The notes under the pieces are model-generated. The model saw nothing but the letters and a program-made list of their open reading frames with translations, had not been told where the DNA came from and did not search any database. The translations under genes were made by a program, and so were the position numbers. Positions 6,125 to 6,188 of a DNA stretch of 6,188 nucleotides are shown here, piece after piece. The DNA is from JBBSMX01 sp038232935 (GTDB taxonomy: Bacteria > Bacteroidota > Rhodothermia > Rhodothermales > JANQRZ01): contig JBBSMX010000193.1 in NCBI GenBank assembly GCA_038232935.1, positions 1 to 6,188 of the forward strand, read 5' to 3'. Each line of letters begins with the position of its first letter. The stretch's first letter is position 1.

Positions 6125-6188
6125 ATGGCCGCCTTCTCCCTCGACTTCCGACAACGCATCCTCGATGCCGCCTTACGAGACGACGCCA
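6071..6188 (+). mobile_element. Probable left end of an IS630-type insertion sequence
   Basis: A transposase start codon at 6125 implies an IS element whose left end lies a short way upstream. IS630 elements insert at and duplicate TA. The TA at 6071-6072, followed by GTGTGAGAGACG and 54 bases before the ATG, is a reasonable boundary. The right end is outside the window, so neither the inverted repeat nor the TA duplication can be confirmed, and the exact boundary is a guess. Confidence 0.45.
6125..6188 (+). CDS. IS630-type transposase, N-terminal fragment (runs off the right edge)
   Basis: The visible 21 residues begin MAAFSLDFRQRILDAALRDD. The pattern M-x-x-[YF]-S-x-D-[LF]-R-x-[RK]-[IV]-x-x-A is characteristic of the start of the N-terminal helix-turn-helix domain of IS630-family transposases, which binds the element's ends. 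The catalytic DDE domain would lie beyond the window, so intactness cannot be judged. The ATG at 6125 is the natural start because the family motif follows directly. TAATCTTG at 6093-6100 may be its promoter element. Family call rests on a short stretch but a distinctive one. Confidence 0.72.
   Translation, partial: MAAFSLDFRQRILDAALRDDA

Noticed and set aside
1..6188. CRISPR array, tRNA, rRNA or riboswitch
   Set aside because: No regularly spaced short repeats, no cloverleaf-like sequence with a CCA end, and no conserved aptamer motif were seen on either strand.

Overview
The window looks like chromosomal DNA from a GC-rich member of the Bacteroidota/Rhodothermota side of the tree, for example a Salinibacter- or Rubricoccaceae-like bacterium. 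Three things point there: two proteins end in a type A sorting domain for the type IX secretion system (T9SS), which is restricted to that group; Shine-Dalgarno sequences are mostly weak; and TAnnTT-type promoter-like words precede several genes. The organism assignment is inference, because no rRNA gene or other strong phylogenetic marker is present.

Layout from left to right. Bases 1-64 hold no supportable gene. Bases 65-568 (+) are the C-terminal part of a T9SS cargo protein without a signal peptide, probably a 5'-truncated copy. Directly after it, 587-1606 (+) is an intact paralog: signal peptide, 'YFPLEVGKVWEY' body and the same sorting domain. A bidirectional hairpin (1605-1636) separates this gene from the convergent malate dehydrogenase gene (1661-2602, -). 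A 239-bp divergent spacer then leads to a secreted PhoA-type alkaline phosphatase (2842-4206, +). After 65 bp comes a 576-residue fusion (4272-6002, +) of a DEDDh 3'-5' exonuclease to a UvrC/Cho-like GIY-YIG nuclease with a four-cysteine cluster and a UVR motif. At the right edge, 6125-6188 (+) encodes the first 21 residues of an IS630-type transposase, so an insertion sequence probably begins near 6071.

The genes do not form one pathway. Mdh is central metabolism (TCA cycle), the alkaline phosphatase scavenges phosphate in the periplasm, the T9SS proteins are exported or surface proteins of unknown function, and the fusion is a DNA-repair nuclease. The left end (truncated paralog) and right end (IS element) show signs of rearrangement around a housekeeping core. 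I found no previously undescribed system. The most interesting items are the exonuclease-nuclease fusion, which is a known but little-studied architecture, and the tandem T9SS pair, in which the sorting domains are far more alike than the bodies.
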